Notes: generated by a model not told the origin, from the letters alone. Counted from the first letter of the stretch, positions 10,741-24,770 are shown. The stretch: 64,000 nt of DNA from Chrysoporthe austroafricana (GCA_001051155.2 JYIP02000006.1:682001-746000), one strand, 5' to 3'. Numbers and translations: made by a program.

Positions 10741-12000
10741 ATTAACTAAATCTATTTAAAAGTATTAGATATATCTCGGAATACGAATTCCGAAAGCTTT
10801 TATTAAAATAATAGCGAAAGCTAATAAATATTCGGAATTAATTATAAGAACGGATAGCCCGATAATAAAATATTCTTAATATAGCTAAGAAAATATTAAT
10901 TAATATTATAAATAATAGCAGAAATTTAATTTCAAAAAACTGGAATTTCCAATTGCGCTTTTATTATCGATTTATATAAAAAGATATTAAAAGACATTTT
11001 ATGCAATTAACCTTAGCAAATTTCAATATTAATAACGGAAAATTGCAATATAATTTAGATAAAAAGGATAAGCTAAGTCGAAAAGGCTATTTTCCTATAA
11101 ATAATAATTTATATAGCTAATAACGATAAATAAATTAAAAAGATTAAAAATAACGAAAATTTATAAAAGCGAAATAACGATTCGGAAGAATATGCTAATA
11201 AGGAAATTATAATAATTGAAAACGATATATAGATTTTTCGGATTAAAGAGATAAAATTATTTATAAACGAAAGCATATTTTATATCAAATATTCTATATA
11301 GCTATTTAATTAATTATAAGATTTTATTAAAATTATTATATGAAAAAGAAAAACCTTAAAGTACGATAGTTTTATACTTATAGCTAAGCTTTATTATAGC
11401 AGCAGCTATATATATGCAAAAGCTATAATTAGAATATATTCGAATAAGCCGGATATAAAAGTTTATATCGATATAAATGCTAGTTATTATATTATTGTTA
11501 AGGAATTGCTAGCGCACTTTTTTAAAGCAAATATAAATTGGAATATAAAGGCTAAGCTTAAAAGCGTAAGTTAATTTTTAGCAAAAAACTGGGCTGAATT
11601 TGATATATATTTCTAAAGCAATAAGTATAGCTACCCGGTTATATTTCGTATTCGAATAAAAGCTTGGATATTAAATCGATTAAAAGCAAGCATCTTATTA
11701 AAGCAAGAATATAATATTTCTTACAAAATAAATATTCTAAATTCAGAATTATTTTTACAATTTGGTTATTTTAATAGCATTACAATAAAAGTAAAAATAT
11801 TTGCCCGAATGCTAATATAATCCTAATAAGCAAGAACTGCAATTATAAGAATAATATTATTTAAATCTTATAAGCTTATTTCTATTAATATTAGACAAAT
11901 CTTAAAAATATAACCTTTCTATTCAAGCTATAATAGAAAAGGTAAATGAATTGCTTAATAGGCTATCAGATTAAAGAAATTTTAATAACGAATTAAGTAG
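10741..12000 (+). pseudogene. B1 gag C-terminus and protease, decayed
   Basis: Corresponds to B6 39123-40340. The retropepsin active site lies near 11475-11500 as Y-I-D-I-N-A-S, against C-I-D-I-S-A-S in B6; both derive from a D-T/S-G-A type motif. Downstream is a conserved segment with FIRFGYF-like residues in B6. The frame is broken by many TAA/TAG codons. Confidence 0.7.
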
Positions 12001-12199
12001 CAACCTTTTTAAGAATCCAGAAAAACTAACTTTTAAAGATAATCGAACTATTCTAAACAAATTATATAATTTTACTAGCGAATTATAATAATTATTATTA
12101 TATTGCATAATAATATTTTTTTAACGAATTAAGAACGAATTATAGCTTTCAAGAAAATTAAATCCAGATTAATTATTATTTATTAAGTATATTTTTTAA

Positions 12200-15100
12200 T
12201 AAATTGCGGAAATTACTGAAAAATAGCTAAAAGAGCGCCGATTCCTGGATATAAGAACTTTTAAAATAAAGCTATTAAAAAATCGGAAATTAAATTCGGT
12301 ATATACGTTTGCAAACATTTATTGGAATTTCTTTATAAAATTATAGAATTAATACAGATATATATTAAAGTTTTCAAAAATATAAATTTCATTAATATAT
12401 TAATTAATTAATAAATAAAAATCGATTTAATCGAAAAATAGCAAAACTAGAAAATAGAATCAAAGCTATATTATTTAAATAAAGAAAATTAAAAAATAAT
12501 TAACGAAATTTTAAATAAATTATATTAGCAAAATCGAATTGAATAAATTATAAATGCAATATTATTCGATTTATTAATTTTTATAATTTAAAAAAATATA
12601 AATAGCTAAAAGAAAAAATATATAATAATAGATTTATACACTTTAAATAAAATCCTAATCCTTAATACTTACTTTTTGCTATTATAATAAGAAATTATTG
12701 CAATTAAAAAAAGATAAAAATTTTAATTATAAGATTTCGAAATTCATTATTTTATATTTAGCATTTTATAAATCAATTCTTATAATTATATTACAAATTT
12801 GCTTTCGCTTTTATAAATAATATCGTTATTTATTTAATTATAGAATAAAATTATTTGTAATATTTATAAATTATTTTCTTATTATTTTTATATAAAAATA
12901 TTTTATTAGTAAGACTTAAATTATTTCTTGGATATCTTTCAGTCCAAATCTTAAGATTCAAAATAAACGGATTCGGAATTTCTAATACAAAATACCGAAT
13001 ATAAGCTATTCGCAATCTAAAATTCCTTAAAATGCTTTAATAACTGGAAAAGTTTATTAGATTTATAAGATATTTATGCTATTTAATTCCTAAATATAAT
13101 TATCGAATTAATTTATTTCAAAAAAAGAAAATTAAAATATTAAGCAAAGCTTGGTAATCGAATTATTTATTTTCAAATATAGAATAGCAAAATTATATTA
13201 TATAAGCTATTTTCGATCCAATATTAAACGAAATTAATAGTTTTTACGATTTCAAAATAGCTTTAGAAGCTAAGAATACTTTGTTTTATTATATTCCAGA
13301 TAAATTTCTCTTTATTTAGCTAAATATATTTAAAGAAATAAAGTTTTTAAATATTATTTTCTAATTAGCAAATAATTATATATAGAACGGAATATTGCTA
13401 ATAGCAAATATAGCTATATAATTAATCCTTTATTTAAGCAAAACGATTAATAAAGCAAAATAAAAGTACTGGCTTATAAAGCTTAAAATAGTTTATTTAA
13501 TATAGCTAATATAAAAATTGCAAATAATAATAAAATCGAATTAAGCTAAATTAATTTATATCCTTATTAATTATGCAATAATAATTAGCATTATTTATTC
13601 GTTATTTATAAATATAATAGATAAAACTAAAGCAAATATGCGATTAATTCTTATTTCGAAATACTTAAATTAATTCGACTTGAAAATATATTATATACTG
13701 GAAAAGTCGAATATTCTTGCAAATGCTATATCAAAATTACTATTTACCCAGAAATTTATTAATAATAAAAGCGTTCTAAATAAGATATAAGAAAACGAAT
13801 TTATTTAAATTCTTAATAAAATATTTATAAATAGCGAAATAAAAGGATATATTAAAAAAGAATACGAAAAATACTCCTTATAGTTCAAAATAATCGAATA
13901 ATTAAAAGATTCAAATAAGATTGCTTAATTACTTTTTATATTAAATTATAATAGCTTATTATTTTTCAAAAATTATTACGGGAAATAACAATTATATATC
14001 TCGAATAAAATAGCATTGGATTTTATTAAAGAAGCTTACAATAGAAAATATTATTTCGGCATAAACCGTATATAATACGACTTAACGAATCGATTTATTA
14101 TTAGATATTGCTATGCTAAAATATGCAATTATATATCGATATATCGAGCTTATAATGAAAATAAAAACGATTTATAATAACCTTTAAAAGAAATATAGCC
14201 TATATTATTTCTATTAATCCCTTTTTATATTATTATTATAAATTTCATTATAAGGCTATTAATAGTATTATTTATAAATACTATATAAGCTTTAATTAAA
14301 ATGCTATTCTTAAATGCATTTTTTACGATTACGGATAAATATTCTAAAGCTATAATTATTATATTAAGCAATGCAATATATATTATAGCAAACTAAATAA
14401 CTTTTATCTTATAGACATTTTATATTATTAGCTAAAGAATACTTAAAAGAATTATTTTAAATAAAAATTCGAAATTCTTATCGGAATTCTGGAAATATTT
14501 ATAAAAGGCTATCGGAACGAAACTTATTTACTTTACGGCTTCGTATTTGCAAACGGATAAGCAATTTGAAATAAAGAACCGAATAGTTAAAATAGCAATT
14601 CGGCATTTCATTACTGTTTATTCTAATACAAAATAAATCGAAATAATACTAGCATTATAATTTAATTTAAATAATATATATAATTAAGCTATAAAATATT
14701 TAGCTAGTTAAATGCTATTCGGATTTAACTTATTATCGGGCTAGTAAATAAAGGATATAATACTTTTAGCAAAAGAAGTTTTCTAAAAAAAAGCTTAATT
14801 TTTTATTGCTAAAGCGCAAATAATAACTAAAATGCAATATAATAAATATTATTGCTAAATAGTTTTCGAATTAAATAATTGAATATATAATTATTTGAGT
14901 TATATATATTTATTGCTAAATAACCTATTACTGAAATTTTTATAATAAAGGATAAGATTTTTCCAAATTATTCGAAAGATAAAAAACTTAGCGTATAAAT
15001 TGAAATTAATTCCTTATATAAATATCCATTTAATAATCTTAATAATATAATTAATATTTGCAAATTCTTTTAAAACGGACTTTTATAAATATAACCTTAT

Positions 15101-15570
15101 ATATTAAAACTTAATAAATATATTAAAAAATCCGGATATCGAGAAATATTTGGAAAATTACCGATATTACAAGCTAGAAAGAATAATTAACCGCTATAAG
15201 CGAAAGTATAAATATAATCCGTATAGAATTAAATACTTAATAAAATGGATAAATTACCCTAGCTATTATAATATATAAATGCCTTATAATGCTTTAAATG
15301 CAAACGAAATAATACGTAATTTCGAATAAAAATGCAAAACTATAGCCGAATTGCAAGAAGGAATAAAGTAAAAGCAGCTATTAGCGGAAAAAATTCTTGA
15401 ATTAAGAGATATTATTGTAATTGCCTTATGAAAACGAAGCAAGCCAAAGCGTAACTTACGAACAGAAAATATATTAGAATAAGCTAGTTTACTTATTTTA
15501 AGAAATCGAAAGAATCCGTAATACAATAAGCATATATTAAAGTAAAAGTAATTGCTAAATAGAATAAGTA
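12200..15570 (+). pseudogene. pol: B1 pol: RT-RNase H-integrase-chromodomain, decayed
   Basis: Collinear with B6 pol. The RT motif VIDLYTLNKI is followed by I-x-N-T-Y (from PDTY). Compared with B6, about 105 bp covering the segment after PDTYPL are missing near 12690-12710. The catalytic box at 12810-12824 reads FINNI; both catalytic Asp are lost. RNase H and integrase follow, then a chromodomain tail near 15180-15530 ending in a Lys/Arg-rich region. The minus-strand open frame at 15284-15526 is antisense to that tail and not a gene. Confidence 0.82.
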
Positions 15571-15899
15571 AATTTCTAGCAAATGCAAAAGGCTATTATT
15601 TTGTAAATTGCTAGTAAATTTACTTTATTTTCCTTTTCCTATTAGCGCGCTTATAATTACTATTTCTATTTATTTATTATAGCTAGCCGTATTGCCTTAT
15701 CGTTATTACTTTTCATTATATTTTTGAATATTATTTTTGAATATTAAGCTAATATTATTATTAATTTCGCTTTATTTTATTAAATTTCTGTAAACTTATA
15801 AGGATTATGCTAATAAAGCTATTAATATTACTATATTTAAAATGCATTATATAATTTATCAAATTGTATTTTTCCGTAAATACTTCGCTATAAGATTAA

Positions 15900-17675
15900 G
15901 ATTAATAAAAAACGATACGTTTAGCTATGCTTAATTTTTACGCAATATTATATTTTATATTCCAAGAAAAACTTTCCAAAATTTGCCGAAAAAGCAGGGC
16001 TATATAATATGCTAAATACGTTTATAAAGCATTGCTTAAAAACTGCGTTTCTTTAAAAGAATATCGGTAGGCTATATATTTATATAATAGCGAAAGCCAT
16101 TTCTACCGTAATACTTATATAACGAAAAACTATTTAAACGATTTCTTTTACTATTAAAAAGCTTATATAATAGCCTTTTATCGAAAGCTAATTAATAAAA
16201 ATTATACCGATATAATAGACCGAAAAGTCGAATATAATATTTACGTTTTTAATATTAAGCTAAGCGATAGCAATATCGGTTAGCTATTAACCGCTAAAGA
16301 AGCTTAAAAGCTTATTTTATAATATTTTATGCTATCGTAAATTAATCGTTCTAGCTCTATTTACGAAAGATAAGAGCTTTATTTAAATACTTTTACTAGC
16401 GCGAATATTATTACGAGCGAGGATATAAATAACGGACTAATAAATAACTTTACTAGAAAAGTATCGCTTAAATTTATTTCGAATTCACTTACCGTTCGTA
16501 ATTCTATCCTTGCTTTATATACTTTATTAATAGCTTATTACGTCTTATTTCCTATTATAATATCGAAAGACGATCGCTTATAAGATAAACGTAACCGTTA
16601 TATTAAAAATAAAGCTAAATAAATAATACTAAGCGGTTATAATAACCTTATTAAAAAGGAAATAAATGCTATGCGCTATGCAGCTAATATAGCTAAAATC
16701 ATTATAATTTACGAATATAGTCGTAATATAGCCCTTGCTATTTGGAAAAAGATAGCTAAGAATATTAAGCCAGTTTTAACCAAGCTTAGAATTTTCAAAC
16801 CTATTATACTAATCGCTAATCTAAGCTTATTTGCTATAATAAAACGAAATTTTATAATGCTAGCCAAGCGCTATCAAATTATAAATAATATTATCGACTT
16901 AATTAAAAACGATTTACCGAATATAATTAATTTATTAGCTATATTAAGCAAAGCTTCCCGAATTAATATTAATAATACCCTGCTTTTACGGGCTATACCT
17001 TGCGCTATTCCCGCTTTATCTATTAAATATAACCTTAAATCCAAGGCTATTAAGGTCGAAATTGCAATATATTACCGCATGCTAGCTTTCTATATTTCTA
17101 AAGAATATATATATTATAATTTCACTTAAAGAAATAATTTCAGTATTAACCGTCTTTATATTATTAATAGCTTCGCTATTTATAATAATATTAAATTCGG
17201 TATTATCAGAATTTACGATAATCGTATTTAATATTTCTTCCTTTTTACTATAAGAGAATATATATACGAATTCGTTATTTAGCTTTGCGATTTTAATTTT
17301 ATTATCTTATTTAACCAGTCGGGCTTGCATTTTATTATAAATTAAATCTTCCATTTCGAATACGATTTCAAAGCTATTAAAATTGTCTTTACAAAAGATA
17401 ATATAGATTACAATTTTAATACTATTTTTCAGAAATAAGCTAACGAAAATAAAGATTACTTTAACGCCGCTCGATCCTTATAATGCTAAAATCGCATAAT
17501 AAGCTTTAAGTCCTATATTCAAACGTATAAGTTAATTAAAACTTTGCAGCTTAATATTTATAATTATACCGACTTTTGCGATTATATTAGAAAGGAAGAA
17601 CTATTTATTATATTCTTTCGCAATTTACCGAACTTTAAAGCTATTACTAAAACCCGGGAAATTATTTTCAATTAA
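15900..17675 (+). pseudogene. B1 ORF3: unidentified sense ORF after pol
   Basis: Third frame of family B, on the same strand as pol and ending in two stop codons (17673-17678) at the same place as in B4 and B6. The best-preserved part is 16671-17129. It includes YEYSRNIALAIWKKIAKNI, KRNFIMLAKRYQ and YYRMLAFYISKEYIYYNF. The tail has FTKDNIDYNFNTIFQK and NIYNYTDFCDYIRKEELF. I recognise no enzyme motif, no transmembrane hydrophobic run and no retroviral envelope feature. See B6 ORF3 for the family description. Confidence 0.65.
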
Positions 17676-17678
17676 TAA

Positions 17679-18356
17679 ATATAATTATTATTTATCGATA
17701 TAACTTTATTAATAGCATATAATGCTGCTTTCTTTTAATAATTTATAAATCTAATTATTTATATTAAAGACCGGTTATAATATTACTATACGATATCCTT
17801 ATATAGCTATCGGTTCCGTATATTAATATATTTTATTATAACTTTATTTTATATTTATTATTATTATATTTCCTTAATACTTTATTATTTAAAAGCTATA
17901 TATTCTATTAATATTTATAAGCAATTTTAGTTTTTAATTATATTTATATTAAATATTTCGGCAATAAATACGATTAAGCATTACCGATATATATTTGGAT
18001 ATCGGCCAGCCTTATTATATATAAGTATTATATATATTTATTTTCTTTAAGCATAACCGATTGTAATGGAAAATTAATTTTAAGTTTCTAATATAAGCAA
18101 GTTTTTTTTTAGTTCTTAATATAAGCATATTTATTATTTAAATCCCCGGAATAAGCATATTTACTTATTAGGACTTTAATACGAATCGGCTTTATAAAAC
18201 GATCGTTATTTCTTATATAATTTCCTTTATCCAATAATGCTATCGTACTTTTCCTTGCCGTATAACTTAAGGTTTTATTATATTGTATTACTGCTATTCA
18301 AAACGTTTTTAATTATTAGCTTCCTTTGTAAATAAAGGTTATAAAGGGCCGGCAAT
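17679..18356 (+). other. B1 3' untranslated region
   Basis: AT-rich stretch without a supported gene, shared with B4 and B6. Near 18080-18175 it holds three imperfect units of about 30 bp with the core ATAAGCA followed by a T-run. Just before the LTR is ATAAAGGGGC-like sequence (AAAGGGCCGGCAAT here), in polypurine tract position. Confidence 0.6.
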
Positions 18357-18564
18357 TAATAATAAAACCTATAAATATAATAAATTTATAGTAGATTTGC
18401 CTGGTAAATTTATAGTAAATCCTTTAATAAATATGCAATGAATTTATTAAATAAATGCTATATTTTTAATAAAAGGCTTATATAATGCTTTAATATACTC
18501 TTAGTATAATTTACTTTTTTAGAAAAACTATGCTTTAGAATATATTTTAATACGTTTACTATTA
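18357..18564 (+). repeat. B1 3' LTR, 208 bp
   Basis: Starts TAATAATAAAACC and ends ACTATTA, RIP-altered from TGATAGCAAAACC and ACTATCA. Matches the B6 LTRs along its whole length with transitions only. Confidence 0.9.
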
Positions 18565-18985
18565 TTTCAATATTGCAAGTATTTTAAAATATTGCAATAG
18601 CATTTATTTTTATAATTTTTATTTAAATATAGCTAATATATATCTCTTAAATAATAAGGAAATACGATAGCTTTTCAAATGCTTACTTTATTTAATACGG
18701 AACGCAACCCGATTTTTTAAGAAATCGTAAAAGCTTTCCAGAAATATATTTAATAACTTGAATAAGCAATTAACATTAAAACTAATAAAATAAATAAACC
18801 GATTATTTATAAAAGGAATAAATGGATTTTTTAATCTTTTATTATTTAATACAAGGCTTATTTTATATATAATTATATTTAATTCTTAATAGAAAAAAGC
18901 AAAGTTATATTAATAAATACTTATTTTGAAAGCGATATTTTAGCTTAATACGAATTAATAACGCTTAGCTAATATTATAAAGTTT
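18565..18985 (+). pseudogene. gag: Fragment of a third retroelement gag
   Basis: Sequence outside families A and B, left between the B1 LTR and the truncated end of B2. A plus-strand frame at about 18680-18985, with TAA read as Gln, gives AINIKTNKINKPIIYKRNKW, then a segment with FQSFIIQYKAYFIYNY and EKSKVILINTYFESDILAQ. The spacing of Trp-x3-Phe, an aromatic AYF-like motif, KVxLxxTYxxxxALA and a following acidic residue is that of the N-terminal capsid domain of Ty3/Gypsy Gag. It is unlike the gag of A or B in sequence. The first 110 bases show no clear coding. It is probably the oldest layer here. Confidence 0.45.
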
Positions 18986-19925
18986 TGTTTTATTATAGCA
19001 AATAAGTTTAAATTAACGACCGATATAATAAGCTTAAAAGCTTTAAATTTAATTAAAATTAACTTAATATTCTTAGCTATTTTCTTTCAAATAGCAAAGG
19101 TTATATTACAATTATATTCGTAAACTATAACGATTTCAATTATATTAATTGCATAGCATACAGTATTTACTTCTTTTTTAATAAAGTTATTGCAATTGTT
19201 TAATATCGTTTGTTTAGCCTTATCTTTAATATAATAGCTATGCTTATTTCGTAAGCGATTGTCTTTCGATATTATAATAGGAAATAAAATGCAATAAGCT
19301 ATTAATAAAGTATATAAAGCAGGGATAAAATTCCGAATAATAAGTAAATTCGAAATAAATTTAAGCAATATTCTCTTAATAAAGTTATTTATTAATCCGT
19401 TATTTATATCTTTATTCGTAATAGCATTCGTGCTAATAAAAATATTTAAATAAAGCTTTTATTTTTTGTAAATAAAGCTAAAGCAGTTAATTTATAATAG
19501 TATAAAATATTGTAAAATAAGCTTTTAAGCTTCTTTAATAATTAGCGGCCGATTAATATCGCTGCTACTTAGCTTAATATTGGGAATATAAATATTATAT
19601 TCGACTTTTCGGTTTATTATATTAATATAACTTTTATTAATTAACGCTTAATAAAAGGCTATTATATAAGCTTTTTAGTAGCAAAAGAAATCGTTTAAAT
19701 AGTTTTTCATTATATAAATATTACGGTAGAAACGGCTTTCGCTATTATATAAATATATAGCTTACTAATATTTTTCTAAAGAAAGGCGGTTTTTAAGCGA
19801 TGCTTTATAAATATACTTAGCATATTATATAATTTTGCTTTTTCGGCAAACTTTGAAAGGTTTTTCCTGAAATATAAAGTATAGCATTGTATAGAAATTA
19901 AGTATAGCTAAATATACCGTTTCTT
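18986..19925 (-). pseudogene. B2 ORF3, C-terminally truncated
   Basis: N-terminal part of the family-B third ORF. It keeps the block around 19087-19368 with FIPALYTLLIAYCILFPIII and a following Cys/Asn-rich segment, and stops at the breakpoint after about KKIAKN. The second half of the protein, the 3' UTR and the 3' LTR are gone. Same unknown protein as in B1, B4 and B6. Confidence 0.6.
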
Positions 19926-20274
19926 ATTAATTTTAATCTTATAATAAAGCATTTATAAAAAGATATAATTTAATAATTGCATAATGCATTTTGAATATAA
20001 TAATATTAATAGCTTTATTAATACGATTCTTATAAGTTTAGAGAAACTTAGCAAAATAAAGCGAAATTAATAATAATATTGGCTTAATATTTAAAAATAA
20101 TACTTAAAAATATAATAAAAAGTTATAATAATAAAGCAATATAGCTAGCTATAATAAATGAATAAGGATAATAATTATAAGCGCGCTAATAAAAAGAAAA
20201 TAAAATAAATTTACTAGTAATTTACGAAATAATAACCTTTTGCATTTATTAGAAATTTACTTGCTTTATTTAAC

Positions 20275-21785
20275 AATCGCTTTTATTTTAATGCGCGCTT
20301 ATTATATTGCAAATTCTTTCGATCTTTTAAAGCAAATAAACTAGCTTGCTTTAATGCATTTTCTATTTATAAGTCGCGCTTTAGCTTGCTTTATTTTCGT
20401 AAAGCAGTTATAATAATATTTCTTGATTTAAGAATTTCTTCTGCTAATAGCCGCTTTCGCTTTATTCCTTCTTGCAATTCGGCTATAATTTCGCATTTCC
20501 GTTTGAAATTATATATTATTTCATTCGCATTTAAGGCATTATAGGGCATTTATATATTATAATAATTAAAGTAATTTATTTATTTTATTAAATATTTAAT
20601 TCTGCGCGAATTATATTTATATTTTTGCTTATAACGGCTAATTATTCTTTCTAGTTTGTAATATTAGTAATCTTTTAAGTATTTTTCAATATCCGGATTT
20701 TTTAGCATATTTATTAAATCTTAATATATAAGATTATATTTATAAGAATTTATTTTAAAAAGGTTTATAAGTATTAATTATATTATTGAAATTACTGGAT
20801 AAATATTTATATAAAGAGCTAATTTTAATTTATATGCTAAGTTTTTTATCTTTTAAATAATTTGGAAAAATCTTATCCTTTATTATAAAAACTTCAATAA
20901 TAAATATTCGTAACTTAAGCGAATATATATTCAATTATTTGGTTTGAAAATTATTTAGCAGTAATATTTATTATATTGCAATTTGATTGCTATTTGCATT
21001 TTAGCAATAAAAAATTAAGCTTTTTCTTAAAAAATTTCTTTTATTAAAGGTATTATATTTCCTATTTATTAGCCCGATAATAAATTAAATCCGAATAGCA
21101 TTTAGTTAGCTAAATATTTTGTAATTCGATTATATGCATTATTTAAGTTAAATTGTAATGCTAATATTATTTCGGTTTATTTTTTATATTAGAGTAAACG
21201 GTAATGAAATGCCGAATTATTATTTCAATTATTTAGTTCTTTATTTCAGATTGCCCGTTCGTTTGCGGATACGAGGTTGTAAAATAAGCAAGTTTCATTT
21301 CGATAGCCTTTTATAAATATTTCCAGAATTCCGATAGGAATTTCGAATTTCTATCTAAAATAATCCTTTTAAATATTCTTTAGCTAATAATATAAAGTAT
21401 TCATAAGAGAAAAGTTATTTAGGTTGCTATAATATATATTGCATTTATTTAATATAATAATCGTAACTTTGAAATACTTATCCGTAATTATAAGAAATAT
21501 ATTTAGAAATAGCATTTTAATTAAAGCTTATATAATATTTATAAATAATATTATCGGTAGCTTTATAACGAAATTTATAATAATAATATAAAATAAAATT
21601 AATAGAAATAATATAAGCTATATTTTCTTTAAAAGTTATTATAAGTCGTTTTTATTTTCGTTATAAGCTCGATATATCGATATATAATTGCATATTTTAG
21701 CATAGCAATACTTAATAACGAATCGATTTATTAAGTCGTATTATATATAGTTTATACCGAAATAGTATTTTCTATTATAAAGTGC
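20275..21785 (-). pseudogene. B2 integrase C-terminal part and chromodomain
   Basis: Matches B6 42585-44095: integrase zinc-binding region, catalytic core and the chromodomain with its basic tail. The frame is destroyed by TAA/TAG codons. It is joined directly to gag/protease sequence by the internal deletion. Confidence 0.7.
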
Positions 21786-24560
21786 TTAATATAGAATATG
21801 CTTTTGTTTATAAATAATTTTATTTTTCGGCCCGAAAAATCTATATATTATTTTCGATTATTACGTTTTCCTTATTAGCATATTTTTCCGAATTATTATT
21901 TCGTTTTTATAAATTTTCGTTATTCTTAATTCTTTTAATTTGTTTATTGCTATTAGCTATAAATAAATCGTTATTTATAGAAAAATAGCCTTTTCAACTT
22001 AGCTTATCCTTTTTATTTAAATTATATTGCAATTTTCTATTATCGATATTAAAATTTGCTAGAATTAATTAAATAAAATATTCTTTAATATCTTTTTATA
22101 CGAATTAATAATAAAAACGTAATTAGAAATTCCGGTTTTTTGAAATTAAATTTCTGCTATTATTTATAATATTAATTAATATCTTCTTAGCTATATTAAA
22201 GATATTTTATTATTTGGCTATCTATTTTTATAATTAATTCCGAATATCTATTAGCTTTCGTTATTATTTTAATAAAAGCTTTCGGAATTTATATTCCGAA
22301 ATATATTTAATACTTTTAAATAAATTCGGTAAATTAAATATCCTTATTAAGCAAAATGAATATTTAAATCTTTAAGGCTTAAATCTTTTAAAGCGTTCTA
22401 AAAATATATTGGCTAGGAAGTAAATATTAATATTAGGAAGATTGGCAGCCGATTGCATAACTTTCCGTACTAATTACGCAAGTTTACGAAATAGTTTTAT
22501 TATATAATCTGATTCGAAAATATATTATATCTCTTATTTCGCTTTGAAACGTTTTTCGAAATCTTTTGCATTTTCATTTCGATTAAGTCTATCGAAATAT
22601 CTGGCTATTAATTCTTTATCGATCCGATTTTAAATATTTTTGATTAAATACGAATTTGAGTATTCGATTAACTTAATAAATTAATAAACGTAATAAATAA
22701 ATTTCAGAACATTGCAGTTATTTTATACGCTTTTTCTAGAATATCGTTAAACGTTTAGCAAGTTTTTTGCAGTTTTTTGCAATATAAAAAAGTTTTTTTT
22801 TCAATTATTTCTTTTATTAATTTCAAATTATACTTGTATAAAGTAAAGTCTTTATGCTATTAAAAAAATAATATGGAATAGAATTAAGTATATACTATTT
22901 TAATTAAATAAGCGAATAAATAAAAGCTAAAATATTTAATATATTTTGCATTTCTGGCTATATATATTTTATATTAATTTATAAAGGCTTGAAAGTCTTT
23001 CTAAATAGTAATTTTGCTATTTATAATAAATATAATTATTAAATTAATATAATTATTCTAATTCTCGTAAAGTCGAAATTGCTTTATAATTATATTCTTA
23101 AATTTTCTATTAATGCTAATAAATAATGCTATAAGTTTAAATAAATCAGGCCGATATATTCGGAAATCTTTAAGTCGTTTATAATAGAATAATAAGTTTT
23201 GAAAACTATTGCTTTTATTATTATTAGAATTTAATAAATCCGGTAATCTATTTGGCTTACCGATTAATTTTTCTTGGAAATTAAGATTAATTTCAGTATT
23301 TAATTAAAGACCCGAAAATAGTTTTTAATTTAATTAACTTCCTGCTTTTAATATAAATATTTGCCGGATATATTTTTTAATATTAAGAAATGCTAGTTTA
23401 ATAAAGCAATATTTGCTGCTAATATATTATTTTATAGCCGAAATAAAAAAGGGTTTTTTAATAAGTTCTAATTAAAGCGCTTATATATTAAAGGCTTATT
23501 GCAATCGAAATATTTTCTTAAATTCAATACGTATTGCCTTTTCTGAAATAAAGCTATTTTAATAAAATGCTTTCATTTCGAATTATTATAAAAATTAATC
23601 TAATAAATTAATAATTAAAGGAAAAAGGGTCGGGTATTTTTAAAGAATAGTAATATAACTATCCGATTCTTTTTTATTTAATCTTTTTTTCTTATTATTT
23701 TCTTTCCTGAAAAGTTATAAATAATCCGATAAACCCGATTAGAATATTAATATGCTTTTTGCTATAAAATTTATAAAATTAGCCGAAATAATTATAATAA
23801 AATTTTATTTGGAAATATTTCGATTTTAAACTTTTATTAAAAAGGAAAAGATATGCTTATTTCTTAAAATTAATTATTTTCTTTTATTTTTATTTATTTT
23901 TCTTATTATAATTGAAAAACTTTTAAATTTATTAATAAATTTAAAATTTAAATTTTTAGTCCAATATCGTAATAAATAAATATATTTAATTCTATTATTA
24001 ATATTAATATATTTAAGCATATAATATTTTCAATTTTCGATAAATTATTATTAAACTAATTTTTCTAACAAATCTTCCGGATTATTAAATCGAAAAGTAT
24101 TTTCGCTTTTATTTATTTCTATAAGCATTTATTATTGCTCTTTTTCCATTATTATTTCGGCAAGCTTCCGAAATTTTCGATATTTGAAAAAGTTTTTTCA
24201 GAACGTATTATTTTTTCCTATCTATTAGGACAGATTCTTATCGAAATTCGACTTTCTTCTCTCTTAAATCTACTGCTTAAACAATAAAGGCTATCTTTAT
24301 TTAATTACTTATGCTTTTGCTTTTTACAAAAATATATTAGCTTTTTTAAAGTTCTATTTTGTCTTTTCGTATTAATCGGTTAAAAGTTTTTAATTAACGA
24401 AAGCATATATAATTTCGAAAAAGATTTTAATATCCAATACGATTTAATCTTTCTTTTCAAGATTATTCAAAGCTTATATAAATTTATATATTTAAACGAA
24501 ATATTTAATCTCGATATAATTAATAAAGTGCAATAATAAAATGTTATTATTAATAATTGC
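21786..24560 (-). pseudogene. gag: B2 gag, decayed
   Basis: Matches B6 about 36900-39685. The N-terminal region with NWKLL-like and Lys-rich helical sequence lies near 24350-24530, and the central and C-terminal capsid-like parts follow down to the deletion junction. Same protein as B6 gag; no open frame survives. Confidence 0.7.
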
Positions 24561-24589
24561 TATAATAAATTAGCAATAAATTATCGATA

Positions 24590-24735
24590 AATAATTATAA
24601 TATCTTTTATAAAAATATTACTTTTATAAAAGCTAATATTTTATAAAACTAATATTTTTATAAGAGCCGATATTTTATAAAGCCGATATTTCTATAAAAG
24701 CTATTATTTTACAAAGCTAATAATTGAAACCCGAT
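24590..24735 (-). repeat. B2 leader tandem repeats
   Basis: Eight or nine imperfect units of 16-18 bp containing the core (C)CGATAT and TTTATAA. They are the RIP-mutated counterpart of the repeat tract in B6 at 36714-36867, between the primer site and gag. Confidence 0.75.
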
Positions 24736-24770
24736 TATATAATAAAAGTATGCAAAGCGTAATTATTAAT

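Larger units (their letters stand above)
10741..18564 (+). mobile_element. B1: family-B Ty3/Gypsy element, 5' end displaced by A2
   Basis: Plus-strand element collinear with B6 from B6 position about 39123 to its right end. It carries the end of gag, protease, RT, RNase H, integrase, chromodomain, ORF3 and the 3' LTR. The left part, including the 5' LTR, lies beyond A2/A1 outside the window. RIP is severe: far more stops than in B6. A deletion of roughly 105 bp in RT is specific to this copy. Confidence 0.9.
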
